Shown here piece after piece: positions 50,760 to 58,984 of a DNA stretch of 64,000 nt. The stretch is from Thermohalobaculum sp050330995. Its GTDB lineage: Bacteria; Pseudomonadota; Alphaproteobacteria; Rhodobacterales; Rhodobacteraceae. Both the position numbers and the translations under genes were made by a program. The notes below the pieces were generated by a model. That model was not told the DNA's origin. It worked only from the letters and a program-made list of their open reading frames with translations, and made no database searches. The DNA is taken from the NCBI GenBank assembly GCA_050330995.1, contig JBHJHI010000053.1, forward strand, positions 1 through 64,000, read 5' to 3'. The first letter of the stretch is position 1, and each line of letters opens with the position of its first letter.

Positions 50760-52092
50760 CGGCGTAGATCGAGGCCAGCCGCGCGACGGCGGCCTCGGCC
50801 GACAGCGCCTCGGTCTCGCCCGTGCGCCGCGAGGCCAGCTCCACCGTGCCGGCCTCGAGCCCGCGCGGGCCGACGGCGATCCGCCAGGGGATGCCGATCA
50901 GCTCCTGGGTGGCGAACTTGGCGCCCGCGCGCTCCTCGCGGTCGTCGTAGAACGCCTCCAGACCGCGCCCGGCGAGCGCCCGCTCCAGCCCCTCGCAGGC
51001 CGCGTCGCAGTCGGGGTCGCCCTGCTTGAGGTTGACGATCGAGACCGGGAACGGGGTCAGCGCCTCGGGCCAGACGATGCCGCGGTCGTCGTGGCTCGCC
51101 TCGATCACCGCGCCGACGAGGCGGCTGACGCCGATGCCGTAGCTGCCGCCGTGGACGGGCACGCGCTCGCCGTCGCGGTTCGTGATCATCGCGCCGAGCG
51201 GTTCGGAATACTTGGTGCCGAAATAGAAGATGTGGCCGACCTCGATGCCGCGCGCGGTGACGCGCTCGCCTTCGGGCACCTCGGCCTCGAAGGCCGCCTG
51301 GTCGTGGGTGTCGTCGGTGCGGGCGTAGGCCGAGGTCCACTCCTCGAAGATCGCGCGGCACTGCTCGGGGTCGTCGTAGTCGACCCTGCGACGCCCGAGC
51401 GACAGCTCGGCCATGTGGCGCGAGAGGAAGACTTCCGATTCGCCGGTCTCGGCGAGGATCAGGAACTCGTGCGCGAGATCGCCGCCGATCGGGCCGGACT
51501 CGGCGCGCATCGGCACCGCCTTCAGCCCCATCCGCTCGAAGGTTCGGATGTAGGCGGCCATCATCCGGTGGTAGCTGTGCGTCGCCGTCCCGCGGTCGAG
51601 ATCGAAGGAGTAGGCGTCCTTCATCAGGAACTCGCGGCCGCGCATCACGCCGAAGCGGGGGCGGATCTCGTCGCGGAACTTCCACTGGATGTGATAGAGG
51701 ATCTTCGGCACGTCGCGATACGAGCCCGAATAGGCGCGGAAGATCTCGGTGATCTGCTCCTCGTTGGTCGGCCCGTACAGCATGTCGCGCTCGTGGCGGT
51801 CGCGGATGCGCAGCATCTCCGGGCCGTAGGCGTCGTAGCGCCCGCTCTCGCGCCAGAGCTCGGCCGACTGGACGGTGGGCATCAGCACCGGGATGGCGCC
51901 GGCGCGTTGCTGCTCCTCGTGGACGATGCGCTCGACGTTCTTCAGCACGCGGTAGCCGAGCGGCAGCCAGGAATAGATGCCCGCCGACGCCTGGCGGATC
52001 ATGCCCGCGCGCAGCATCAGGCGGTGCGAGACGATCTGCGCCTCGGCGGGCGTCTCCTTGAGCACCGGCAGGAAGTAGCGGGTCAGGCGCAT
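50752..52092 (-). CDS. proS: Prolyl-tRNA synthetase, short form
   Basis: This class II aminoacyl-tRNA synthetase charges tRNA(Pro). The 446 residues give the alphaproteobacterial short form without the inserted editing domain (the E. coli enzyme has 572). Motif 2 is FRDEIRPRFGVMRGREFLMKDAYSFD. Motif 3 is around GIGVSRLVGAVIEASHDD. FAPTNEEQITE-type residues appear as LYGPTNEEQITEIFRAYSGSYRD. It is the first gene of an operon with the lol genes, overlapping the permease by eight bases. Its upstream region carries three copies of an 18-bp repeat. Confidence 0.95.
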   Translation of the reverse strand: MRLTRYFLPVLKETPAEAQIVSHRLMLRAGMIRQASAGIYSWLPLGYRVLKNVERIVHEEQQRAGAIPVLMPTVQSAELWRESGRYDAYGPEMLRIRDRHERDMLYGPTNEEQITEIFRAYSGSYRDVPKILYHIQWKFRDEIRPRFGVMRGREFLMKDAYSFDLDRGTATHSYHRMMAAYIRTFERMGLKAVPMRAESGPIGGDLAHEFLILAETGESEVFLSRHMAELSLGRRRVDYDDPEQCRAIFEEWTSAYARTDDTHDQAAFEAEVPEGERVTARGIEVGHIFYFGTKYSEPLGAMITNRDGERVPVHGGSYGIGVSRLVGAVIEASHDDRGIVWPEALTPFPVSIVNLKQGDPDCDAACEGLERALAGRGLEAFYDDREERAGAKFATQELIGIPWRIAVGPRGLEAGTVELASRRTGETEALSAEAAVARLASIYADV

Positions 52093-52115
52093 GGGATCGG
52101 GCTCCCTCGGGTCGC

Positions 52116-52184
52116 GTCGCGCGGCACGCGCGCTTGAAACGGTCGCGCGGCACGCGCGCTCGGCTGGTCGCGCGGCACGCGCGC
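52116..52184. repeat. Three 18-bp direct repeats in the proS leader
   Basis: GTCGCGCGGCACGCGCGC occurs identically at 52116-52133, 52142-52159 and 52167-52184, spaced 25-26 bases. Each copy can fold on itself (GCGCG/CGCGC). They lie 24-92 bases upstream of the proS start, so they may be in the mRNA leader (minus strand). They could form hairpins that affect translation, or be slippage products. Confidence 0.65.
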
Positions 52185-52369
52185 CGACCGCCGCGCGAGA
52201 CGATGCGATCGACCGGGCACGCCCGACGGCGCGGGCGGTGTAGGCGGATCGTCCCGTACGGGCAAGCGCGCCGAGAGCGGCCGGCGCGTCCCCGACGGTC
52301 GCTCCGCCCGAACTTTACGAGGATGCATGCCAGATGTTGTGCAGCGCACAAAATAATCACAGGCTAGAC

Positions 52370-52490
52370 TTACGCGTCGGTAATCTATTTGAATGGGTCA
52401 CGCGGTTCCCCCCGCGCAACGAAAAGAGAACTCAGCCCAGTCTGAGGGAGGTCACTGGTCCGTTCCTGATCGGGAACGGACCTTCTTTTT
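52370..52490 (+). ncRNA. Candidate small RNA between proS and ppx
   Basis: The gap 52093-52488 holds an AT-richer stretch with three successive hairpins on the plus strand: CGCGG/CCGCG (52401-52405 with 52412-52416), CTCAG/CTGAG (52431-52435 with 52442-52446), and a final GC-rich stem followed by TTCTTTTT. Unpaired purine-rich AACGAAAAGAGAA and GGGAGG segments between them resemble sRNA seed regions. No plus-strand gene precedes it within 4 kb, so the terminator needs a local transcript. A palindrome TTGTGCAGCGCACAA lies just upstream (52337-52351). The promoter and 5' end are not defined, and no named family is recognised. Confidence 0.45.
52457..52490 (+). terminator. Rho-independent terminator
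   Basis: GGTCCGTTCC (52457-52466) pairs perfectly with GGAACGGACC (52473-52482) across TGATCG, followed directly by TTCTTTTT. The T-run is on the plus strand, so it ends a rightward transcript just before the 3' end of the leftward ppx gene. It is the clearest intrinsic terminator in the window. Confidence 0.8.
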
Positions 52491-54036
52491 ACATGCGCCG
52501 CACGATCAAGTCGCCGGTCCGGCGGTTCATATGCCGGGCGAGCTGGGCGAGTGCCTTGTCGCTGTCCTCGCCCGCCATCTCGGCGACGCGCTCGTCCAAA
52601 GAGAGCGAGAGCCGCTCGCCGTCGTCGACGAGGCGCGAGGCGGAAAGCACGCCGGGCACGCAGGCCGAGAGCGAGCAGCCGAGGCGGAGCGCGAGCCCGA
52701 GCGCCACCGCGCGGCGCGCGGCCGCCTCGTCGACGAGACCGGCGGCCGGCGCGTCGCGGGCGAGCTGCTTGGCGCGGCGGTAGCGCGCGGCGAGCGCCAG
52801 GGCCAGGAACACGCGCCCCTCGTGGCCGAGCCCGGTCAGGTTCGAGCGCGTCGCCGCCTCCCAGGCGCTCGCGACGCGATGGTCGGGATGGGTGCGCCAG
52901 GCGATGTCGGCGAGATGAGCGGCCGCCCGCATCAGCCGCGCCTCGCGCGGGTTGGCGGGGGGGAGAGCGGCGATCGCCCAGGCGCCGAGTTCCGCGCCGA
53001 AGCCGTAGGCCCGCGCGTTGACGCGCTCCATCTCGCGCGCGGCGGCGACGAGGGGGTCCTGCGCGCGTATCCCCGGCGCCATCGCCTCGTAGGCCACGCC
53101 CTCGCGCAGGCCGAAGGCCGAGATCGCCACCTCGCGCGGCGCGAGGGCGACGAGGAGGCCGCGCAGCAGCCGCGCGGTCAGCGGCAGGTTGGCCGCGCGG
53201 CTCTCTGAGACGCCGTCGAGGGCGGCCAGCTCGCTCGGGCTGCGCTTCTTCGCCCAGCGCGCGAGGTCGTGGGCCCGCTCGGCCGAAAGCGCGTATTCGT
53301 GCAGCACCTTCAGCGGGTAGCCGCGCCGCTCCATGTCCGCCCGCGCGAGCGCGCGCCAGGCGCCGCCGACCAGGATCAGCCGCTCGCCCGCGTCGCGAAA
53401 GGCCTCCGGCACCGCGTCGAGACGCTCGGCGATCTCGGCCTCCGGATCGGCGAGGGCCTCGAGCCTGAGCGGTCCGAGCGGCGTCGTCACCCCCTGCCCC
53501 GGCGCGCCGTCCGCGACGATGCCGAGTTCCATCGACGCGCCGCCGAGATCGGCGACCACGCCGCTCGCCTGCGGGTCGCCGAACAGCACGCCGAGCATGG
53601 CGTAGCGCGCCTCGTCCGCGCCGGTGGCGATCGCGAGGCGGATGCCGGTCGCGGCCTCGACCAGGTCGCGAAACGCCGGGCCGTCCTCGGCCTCGCGGAT
53701 CGCGGCGGTGGCGATGCCGGCCATGGTACCCACGCCCAGGTGCTCGGCGACCGCGCCGAAGCGGTGCAGCGCTGCCATCGCGCGCGCGCGGCCCTCGGGG
53801 TTGAGCCGCCCCGTGCGCGCGAGCCCGGCGCCGAGCGCGCAGGTGGCCTTCTCGTTGAAGATCACCGAGGGGCTGCGCGCGCCCCCCTCGTAGACCACGA
53901 GGCGCACGCTGTTGGAGCCGGCGTCGACCACGCCGATACGGCCACCGACGTGCCCGGGGCGGCTGCCGGGCGGGCCGAAGGAGCGCGCGCCGAGCCCGAG
54001 ATCGCCCGTCGCGATGGAGCGGTCCTCGGGGCTCAC
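52489..54036 (-). CDS. ppx: Exopolyphosphatase, Ppx/GppA family
   Basis: It releases phosphate from inorganic polyphosphate (or converts pppGpp in GppA-type members). The 515 residues start the family signature at about residue 35: RIGVVDAGSNSVRLVVYEGG, then ATAAIREAEDGPAFRDLV, VVADLGGASMELGIV (second phosphate loop) and a C-terminal HD-like helical region. The GTG at 54036 overlaps the ppk stop (GTGA), so kinase and phosphatase are coupled. The first about 33 residues precede the domain and may be non-conserved. The product should be cytoplasmic. It ends beside the plus-strand terminator. Confidence 0.92.
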   Translation of the reverse strand: MSPEDRSIATGDLGLGARSFGPPGSRPGHVGGRIGVVDAGSNSVRLVVYEGGARSPSVIFNEKATCALGAGLARTGRLNPEGRARAMAALHRFGAVAEHLGVGTMAGIATAAIREAEDGPAFRDLVEAATGIRLAIATGADEARYAMLGVLFGDPQASGVVADLGGASMELGIVADGAPGQGVTTPLGPLRLEALADPEAEIAERLDAVPEAFRDAGERLILVGGAWRALARADMERRGYPLKVLHEYALSAERAHDLARWAKKRSPSELAALDGVSESRAANLPLTARLLRGLLVALAPREVAISAFGLREGVAYEAMAPGIRAQDPLVAAAREMERVNARAYGFGAELGAWAIAALPPANPREARLMRAAAHLADIAWRTHPDHRVASAWEAATRSNLTGLGHEGRVFLALALAARYRRAKQLARDAPAAGLVDEAAARRAVALGLALRLGCSLSACVPGVLSASRLVDDGERLSLSLDERVAEMAGEDSDKALAQLARHMNRRTGDLIVRRM

Positions 54037-56336
54037 GCGCGGCCGCCCGCCGCGCTCTCGGGCACTTGGCCCGCGGCGTGCCTGGATCGGTCGGACGCCT
54101 CGTCGGCGTCGGACGGGCCATCGTGCGCGCGCCCCTGCGCGCCGGCGCGCGCCTCGCGGCCGAGCACGCGCGCGAGGCGCGGCGCGTCGGCCGTGCCCGA
54201 GCGCCCGCGTCCCGAGAGGGAGGGGTGCTTCATGAAGAACTCGTGGGCGTTGAACGGCGGCTCGCCCTCGTCGACCGCGGCGCGGCGCCAGGCCCCGTCG
54301 GGCATCAGCACCCAGGATTGCGCCTCGTCGCGGAGGTTCGCGGCCATCACCTGCTCCATGAGCTGATCGCGCACGGTCGGGTTCTCGATCTCGACCAGCG
54401 TCTCGACCCGGCGGTTGAGGTTGCGGCTCATCCAGTCGGCCGAGGAGATGAACAGGCGCGCCTCGGGCGAGGGCAGGCCGTGGCCCGCGCCGAAGCAGGC
54501 GACGCGCGAGTGTTCGAGGAAGCGCCCGACGATCGACTTGACGCGGACGGTCTCCGACAGCCCCTCGACCCCCGGCCGCAGCCCGCAGATGCCGCGCACG
54601 ACGAGGTCGATGCGCACGCCGGCCTGCGACGCGGCGTAGAGCGCGTCGATCACGTCGGCCTCGATCAGCGAGTTCATCTTGGCCCAGATCCGGGCGGGCC
54701 GGCCGGCGCGGGCGTGCTCGGCCTCGGCCTCGATCAGCGCGATCAGCGTCTTCTTGAGCGTGAGCGGCGCGCACTGCACCTTCTCGAGCCCGGTCGGCTC
54801 GGCATAGCCGGTCGTGTAGTTGAAGATCTTGGCCGCGTCGCGCCCGTGCGGCTCCGAGCAGGTGAACAGCGCGAGGTCGGTGTAGATCTTCGCGGTGTTG
54901 GGATGGTAGTTGCCCGTACCGAAGTGTGTGTAGGTCACCAGCTCCGACCCCTCGCGGCGCACGACCGTCGAGATCTTGGCATGGGTCTTGAGGTCGACGA
55001 AGCCGAACACGACCTGCGCGCCGGCGCGTTCAAGGGCGCGGGCCTGCCGGATGTTGGCGGCCTCGTCGAAGCGGGCCTTCAGCTCGACGAGCGCGGTGAC
55101 CGACTTGCCGTCCTCGGCCGCCTCGCAGAGCGCCTCGACGATCGGGCTGTCCTTGGAGGTGCGGTAGAGTGTCTGCTTGATCGCGATCACGTTCGGGTCG
55201 CGCGCGGCCTGCTGGATGAACTGCACAACGATCTCGAAGGACTCGTAGGGGTGGTGGAGCAGCATGTCCTTGGCGCGCACCGCGGCGAAGATGTCACCGT
55301 CGTGGTCGCGCACTCGCTCGGGCAGGCGCGGGTTGTAGGGGGTGAACTTGAGGTCGGGGCGGTCGTCGATCACCAGCTCTGAGAGCGCCGCGACGCCGAC
55401 GATGCCCTCGACCTCGGTGGTCTCCTCGGCGGTGGTGCCGAGTTCGTCGATGATCAGATCGCGCAAGCCCGCCGGTGCGCCCGCCGTCATCTTGAGGCGG
55501 ACCACCTCGCCGCGGCGGCGGCGCTTGAGGGCGGTCTCGAACTCGGCGACGAGGTCCTCGGCCTCCTCCTCCACCTCGATGTCGCTGTCGCGCAGGATCC
55601 GGAACAGGCAGTCGCCCTTCAGCCGGTAGCCGGGGAACAGCTGGTCCTGGAACAGGCGCAGGAGCACCTCGAGCGGCAGGAAGCGGATGGCGCCGTCGCC
55701 GCGCTCGGGCAGGCGCACGAAGCGCTTGAGCTGGGGCGGCACCGGGATCAGCGCGTCGAGCGGCTCGCCGTCGCGCTCGCGCTCGAGGCCGAGCGCGAGC
55801 GCCATCGAGCCGGTGGCGATGAAGGGGAAGGGGTGGGCCGGGTCGATCGCAAGCGGCGAGAGCACGGGGAACACCTGGGCGATGAAGTAGGCCTCCATCG
55901 CCCCGGCCTCGGCCTTCGTCATCTCGCCCGCGTCGAGGACGTGGATGCCCTGTTCGGCCATCTCGGCGCGAAGCGCGCGCCAGACACGCTGCTGCTCGTC
56001 CTGCAGCCGTTCGGCGTCGGCGTCGATGCGCGCGAGTTGCTGGCTCGCCGTCAGCCCGTCGATCGAGCGCGCGTCGACGTCCGCCGCGACCTGCGCGCGC
56101 AGGCCGGCGACGCGCACGCTGTAGAACTCGTCGAGGTTGTTGCCCGAGATCGACAGGAAGCGGAGCCGTTCGAGCAGCGGGTGGCGCTCGTTCTCGGCCT
56201 CTTCGAGTACGCGCCAGTTGAAGCCGAGCCAGGACAGCTCGCGGTTGAAGAAGCGCTGTGGGCTCTCGCGGTCGATCTCGACGCGGTGCTCGGACGGGAC
56301 CGGGGTCTCGGCGGGGTTCAGTAAATCGGCGCGCAG
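54033..56336 (-). CDS. ppk: Polyphosphate kinase (PPK1) with no canonical start codon
   Basis: It makes polyphosphate reversibly from ATP. The family N-terminus is present (PQRFFNRELSWLGFNWRVLEEA from about residue 25, then LSISGNNLDEFYSVRVAGLR). The catalytic His lies in DLKTHAKISTVVRREG, with VTYTHFGTGNYHPNTAKIYTD following. Yet from the previous in-frame stop to a GTG at 56117 there is no ATG, GTG or TTG, and starting at 56117 would delete a conserved 70-residue N-terminus. The best candidate is CTG at 56336, with GGAG eight bases before it, giving 767 residues. An alternative is CTG at 56321, overlapping a mini-ORF stop. A sequencing error cannot be excluded. The C-terminus is low complexity. 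Confidence 0.85.
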   Translation of the reverse strand: MRADLLNPAETPVPSEHRVEIDRESPQRFFNRELSWLGFNWRVLEEAENERHPLLERLRFLSISGNNLDEFYSVRVAGLRAQVAADVDARSIDGLTASQQLARIDADAERLQDEQQRVWRALRAEMAEQGIHVLDAGEMTKAEAGAMEAYFIAQVFPVLSPLAIDPAHPFPFIATGSMALALGLERERDGEPLDALIPVPPQLKRFVRLPERGDGAIRFLPLEVLLRLFQDQLFPGYRLKGDCLFRILRDSDIEVEEEAEDLVAEFETALKRRRRGEVVRLKMTAGAPAGLRDLIIDELGTTAEETTEVEGIVGVAALSELVIDDRPDLKFTPYNPRLPERVRDHDGDIFAAVRAKDMLLHHPYESFEIVVQFIQQAARDPNVIAIKQTLYRTSKDSPIVEALCEAAEDGKSVTALVELKARFDEAANIRQARALERAGAQVVFGFVDLKTHAKISTVVRREGSELVTYTHFGTGNYHPNTAKIYTDLALFTCSEPHGRDAAKIFNYTTGYAEPTGLEKVQCAPLTLKKTLIALIEAEAEHARAGRPARIWAKMNSLIEADVIDALYAASQAGVRIDLVVRGICGLRPGVEGLSETVRVKSIVGRFLEHSRVACFGAGHGLPSPEARLFISSADWMSRNLNRRVETLVEIENPTVRDQLMEQVMAANLRDEAQSWVLMPDGAWRRAAVDEGEPPFNAHEFFMKHPSLSGRGRSGTADAPRLARVLGREARAGAQGRAHDGPSDADEASDRSRHAAGQVPESAAGGRA

Positions 56337-56344
56337 CGGCTCAC
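56318..56344 (-). CDS. 8-residue mini-ORF linking hdaA and ppk
   Basis: The GTG (56344-56342) overlaps the hdaA stop (GTGA). The frame encodes MSRCAPIY and ends TGA at 56320-56318, overlapping a CTG codon of the ppk frame (CTGA). It would pass ribosomes from hdaA to a non-canonical ppk start. It may be accidental. Similar overlap chains occur at 20115-20196 and at the dnaE start. Confidence 0.4.
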   Translation of the reverse strand: MSRCAPIY

Positions 56345-57210
56345 TCCGGCTCGGGGGACGGGCGGCGGTCGTGGGGAGGTCGGCGGGCGATGGAGGCGTC
56401 GGAAGGGCGGTGTCCGGGGGGGCGGTCTTCGGAGGGGACGTCGGCGGCGGGGGAATCGTTGCCCTCGGGTCCGCCGGGTTCGTCGTCGACGAGGCCGGCG
56501 GCGCGCAGCGCGACCGCGGCGAGCGGCTGGCTGACGTGGCGGCGCTGGCGCCGGGCGGCCTCGCGGTCGAAGGCCTCGGCGGCGCGGAGCGCGGCGGCGA
56601 AGCTGCGCTCGATGCGCTGGGCGGTCCAGTCCACCGCCAGCGGCGCGGGGTCGAGGCCGCGATCGCGCGCGTGCTTGAGCAGGACCGAGGCCAGGAGCGC
56701 GTCGTCCGGCGCGCCGATGCGCACGACGGCGAGGGTGGCGAGGCGCGAGGCGAGATCGGGCGTGGCCGCGGGCCAGCGCACCGGGACCTCGCGCCCGGTA
56801 AGCAGGAGCCGCGTGCCGCGCGCGGCGCAGAAGTTGTAGAGATGGAACAGCCCGTCCTCGGCCGCGCGCGCCTGACGCGCGTCGAGGCGGGCGAAGCCGT
56901 CCACGTCCTCGACCACCACGACGGCGGCGCCCGCGAGCGCCGGGGCGGCGGCCGCGTCGACGAAGCGCGCGTCGACGAGGGCGACCGCGTCCTCCTCGTG
57001 GTCGGCGATCAGCACGTGGACGAGATGGGTCTTGCCCGCGCCCTTCGGGCCGACCAGCGCGAGCCGGCCCGAGGGCCACAGCTCCGGCTCGCGCACGAAG
57101 GCCACCGCCTCTGCGTTGACGGGCGAGACGTGGAAATCGGCGAGCCCGAGGGCGGCGCGCACCGGCATGGAGAGCGGCAACTGCATCGGCCGCGCGGCCG
57201 CCTCGGGCAT
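56341..57210 (-). CDS. hdaA: DnaA-related regulatory inactivator, HdaA-like, with long C-terminal tail
   Basis: This DnaA-like AAA+ protein acts with the sliding clamp to stimulate ATP hydrolysis by DnaA and prevent over-initiation. The 289 residues begin with a clamp-binding motif (MQLPLSM, residues 9-15). The Walker A motif is LVGPKGAGKTHLVHVL (52-67) and Walker B is VVVVEDVDGFARL. RIERSFAAALRAAEAFDREA is the sensor 2/lid region. The last 45-50 residues (after GLVDDEPGGPEGND) are rich in Pro, Arg and Asp and do not belong to the domain; other HdaA proteins end near residue 230-240. The ATG at 57210 lies 15 bases from the PerM-type stop. Confidence 0.85.
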   Translation of the reverse strand: MPEAAARPMQLPLSMPVRAALGLADFHVSPVNAEAVAFVREPELWPSGRLALVGPKGAGKTHLVHVLIADHEEDAVALVDARFVDAAAAPALAGAAVVVVEDVDGFARLDARQARAAEDGLFHLYNFCAARGTRLLLTGREVPVRWPAATPDLASRLATLAVVRIGAPDDALLASVLLKHARDRGLDPAPLAVDWTAQRIERSFAAALRAAEAFDREAARRQRRHVSQPLAAVALRAAGLVDDEPGGPEGNDSPAADVPSEDRPPGHRPSDASIARRPPHDRRPSPEPE

Positions 57211-57224
57211 CTCGGCGCCGTCCC

Positions 57225-58424
57225 TCACGCGCTCTCGTCGGGCGCGCCGCGGTCGCCGCCCGCGGCGCCGTCGTCGGAGGTCTTCCGGTCGTCCGCCCGA
57301 TCGTCCGGCCCGCCGCGCACGAAGGCGGTCTCGGCGTCGAGCGCGGTGCCCGGCGCGATCGCGCCCGCGGGCCCCGGCACCTCGACGCCGCGATAGAGCC
57401 GGCCGCGCTTGTACTGCGCGACCAGGAAACGCGCGAGCACGCCGACCGCCGCCGCCGCCGGCACCGCGATCAGCAGACCCACGAAGCCCATCAGGTAGCC
57501 GCCGACCGAGAGCGCCAGCATCAGCCAGACGGGATGGAGCTTGACGTGCCCGCCGACGAGCTTCGGGGTGAGGTAGTTGCCCTCGACCGCCTGGCCGGCG
57601 ACGAAGATCGCGGCCACGATCGCGATCCAGACCGGATCGCCCCAGAACTGGCCGATCGCGATGCCGATCGAGATCGCGCCGCCGACGATCGAGCCGATGA
57701 ACGGAATGAAGCTGATCAGCCCCGCGAACAGCCCGACGATCAGCCCGAAGTTCAGTCCCACGATCGTCAGCGCGACCGCGTAGAACAGCCCGAGGATCGT
57801 GCAGACGGTGAGCTGGCCGCGCACGAAGCCGGCGAGCACGTCGTCGAGCTCGATGGCGAGGCGGCGGATGGTGGCGCGGTGCTGACGCGGCACCAGCTCG
57901 TCGAGCGTGCCGATCATGTTGTCCCAGTCGTAGAGCATGTAGAAGCCGACGACTGGGGTGATGACGGCGAGCGAGAGGAAGTCGACCACGGCGAGCGAGC
58001 CGGTCCACAGCGTGTCGAGCGCGCTCATCGACCAGTCCTTGGCGCGCTCGCGCACCGTCTGGGCGAGCTGGTCGAACAGCGCGTCGTCGCGGCGGACCTC
58101 GGGGACGTAGGCGCCGACGAGGTCCTGCGCGGCCCCGAGATAGCTCGGCGCGTTCTCGATCAGGCTGCGGATCTGGCCGACCACCGCGGGCACGAGCAGG
58201 GTCGCGAGGCCGAACAGCGTGCCGGCGATGCCGACGCTGAGCGCGACGGTGGCCATCATCCGCGAGAGCCCGGCGCGCTCCAGCCGGTCGGCGAGGGGAT
58301 CGGCGAGATAGGCGATCGCCGCGCCCAGCAGGAAGGGCAGAAGCGGGTTGGCCAGGAGCCAGACCAGCAGCAGCGTGACCGCGAGCCCGAGCCCCCACCA
58401 GCGCAACTGCTCGCCGACCGTCAT
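57225..58424 (-). CDS. AI-2E/PerM family transporter
   Basis: The 399-residue inner-membrane protein has seven or eight helices and the family pattern LLVWLLANPLLPFLLGAAIAYL at the start. In the second half are AGLISFIPFIGSIVGGAISI and AVEGNYLTPKLVGGHVKLHP, the latter a hallmark. Members export autoinducer-like or other small molecules or act as ion transporters; the function here is unknown. I prefer the ATG at 58424 because GGAG lies seven bases before it; a GTG at 58469 would add 15 residues. The C-terminus is polar. It heads the operon continuing to hdaA, ppk and ppx. Confidence 0.87.
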   Translation of the reverse strand: MTVGEQLRWWGLGLAVTLLLVWLLANPLLPFLLGAAIAYLADPLADRLERAGLSRMMATVALSVGIAGTLFGLATLLVPAVVGQIRSLIENAPSYLGAAQDLVGAYVPEVRRDDALFDQLAQTVRERAKDWSMSALDTLWTGSLAVVDFLSLAVITPVVGFYMLYDWDNMIGTLDELVPRQHRATIRRLAIELDDVLAGFVRGQLTVCTILGLFYAVALTIVGLNFGLIVGLFAGLISFIPFIGSIVGGAISIGIAIGQFWGDPVWIAIVAAIFVAGQAVEGNYLTPKLVGGHVKLHPVWLMLALSVGGYLMGFVGLLIAVPAAAAVGVLARFLVAQYKRGRLYRGVEVPGPAGAIAPGTALDAETAFVRGGPDDRADDRKTSDDGAAGGDRGAPDESA

Positions 58425-58984
58425 GCGCGTCTCCAGCTGTCGCGCGCCCGCGAGCGCTCCGTCCGTCACGCGCTCGGGCGCGCCCTATCCGTCCGCGCCT
58501 CGTTCGCCGGCGCTTCCGAGCGCCTGGCCCACGCCGTCGCTCGTCGCGTGACGAGCGCTCCCGCACCGTCCGTCGACGGGATGGACCCCGCGGGCCGAGG
58601 CGTCAACCGCCGGAGAGCCGCCCCCGGGGCGGCGCCGCGGCGGCGTGCCGAGGGAACACCGGGTGACGACCGGGAAGGCCGGCGCGTCGCTGCGCCGCCC
58701 GGACGAGCCCCGCCCGATCGGGACGATCGGGCGTCGTCGTAACGGGGCGGGGACGGGAGACGGTGGATCGGCCGGGGCGCCCGCGTCCCCGGCCGCGCCG
58801 TTCCGGGAGGAGGCGGTCGTTCGCGAGATCCCGGAGAACCGATCCGCCATCGAGCCAGCCCGTGGGTTCGAACCGTCCCGGTCGAACCGCCGGGACACGC
58901 CGGCTCCGATCCGGCGGGGGCCAACGGCGTCCGGACGGCTCCGTCGATCGCGGACGCGTGGCTCCGTAGCGAGTTTCGCTCGTG
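58425..58984. other. 560-bp region upstream of the PerM-type gene without a supported gene
   Basis: No frame here has family similarity or a start signal. The region holds a perfect hairpin, CGCCCGATC (58711-58719) with GATCGGGCG (58725-58733), a GGTTCGAACC palindrome (58865-58874), and several GC-rich inverted repeats. It must contain the promoter of the PerM, hdaA, ppk, ppx operon and the downstream end of the prepilin-like gene. Confidence 0.55.

Noticed and set aside
52393..53208. Plus-strand frame opposite the 3' end of ppx
   Set aside because: It crosses the Rho-independent terminator and has no start signal or family similarity.
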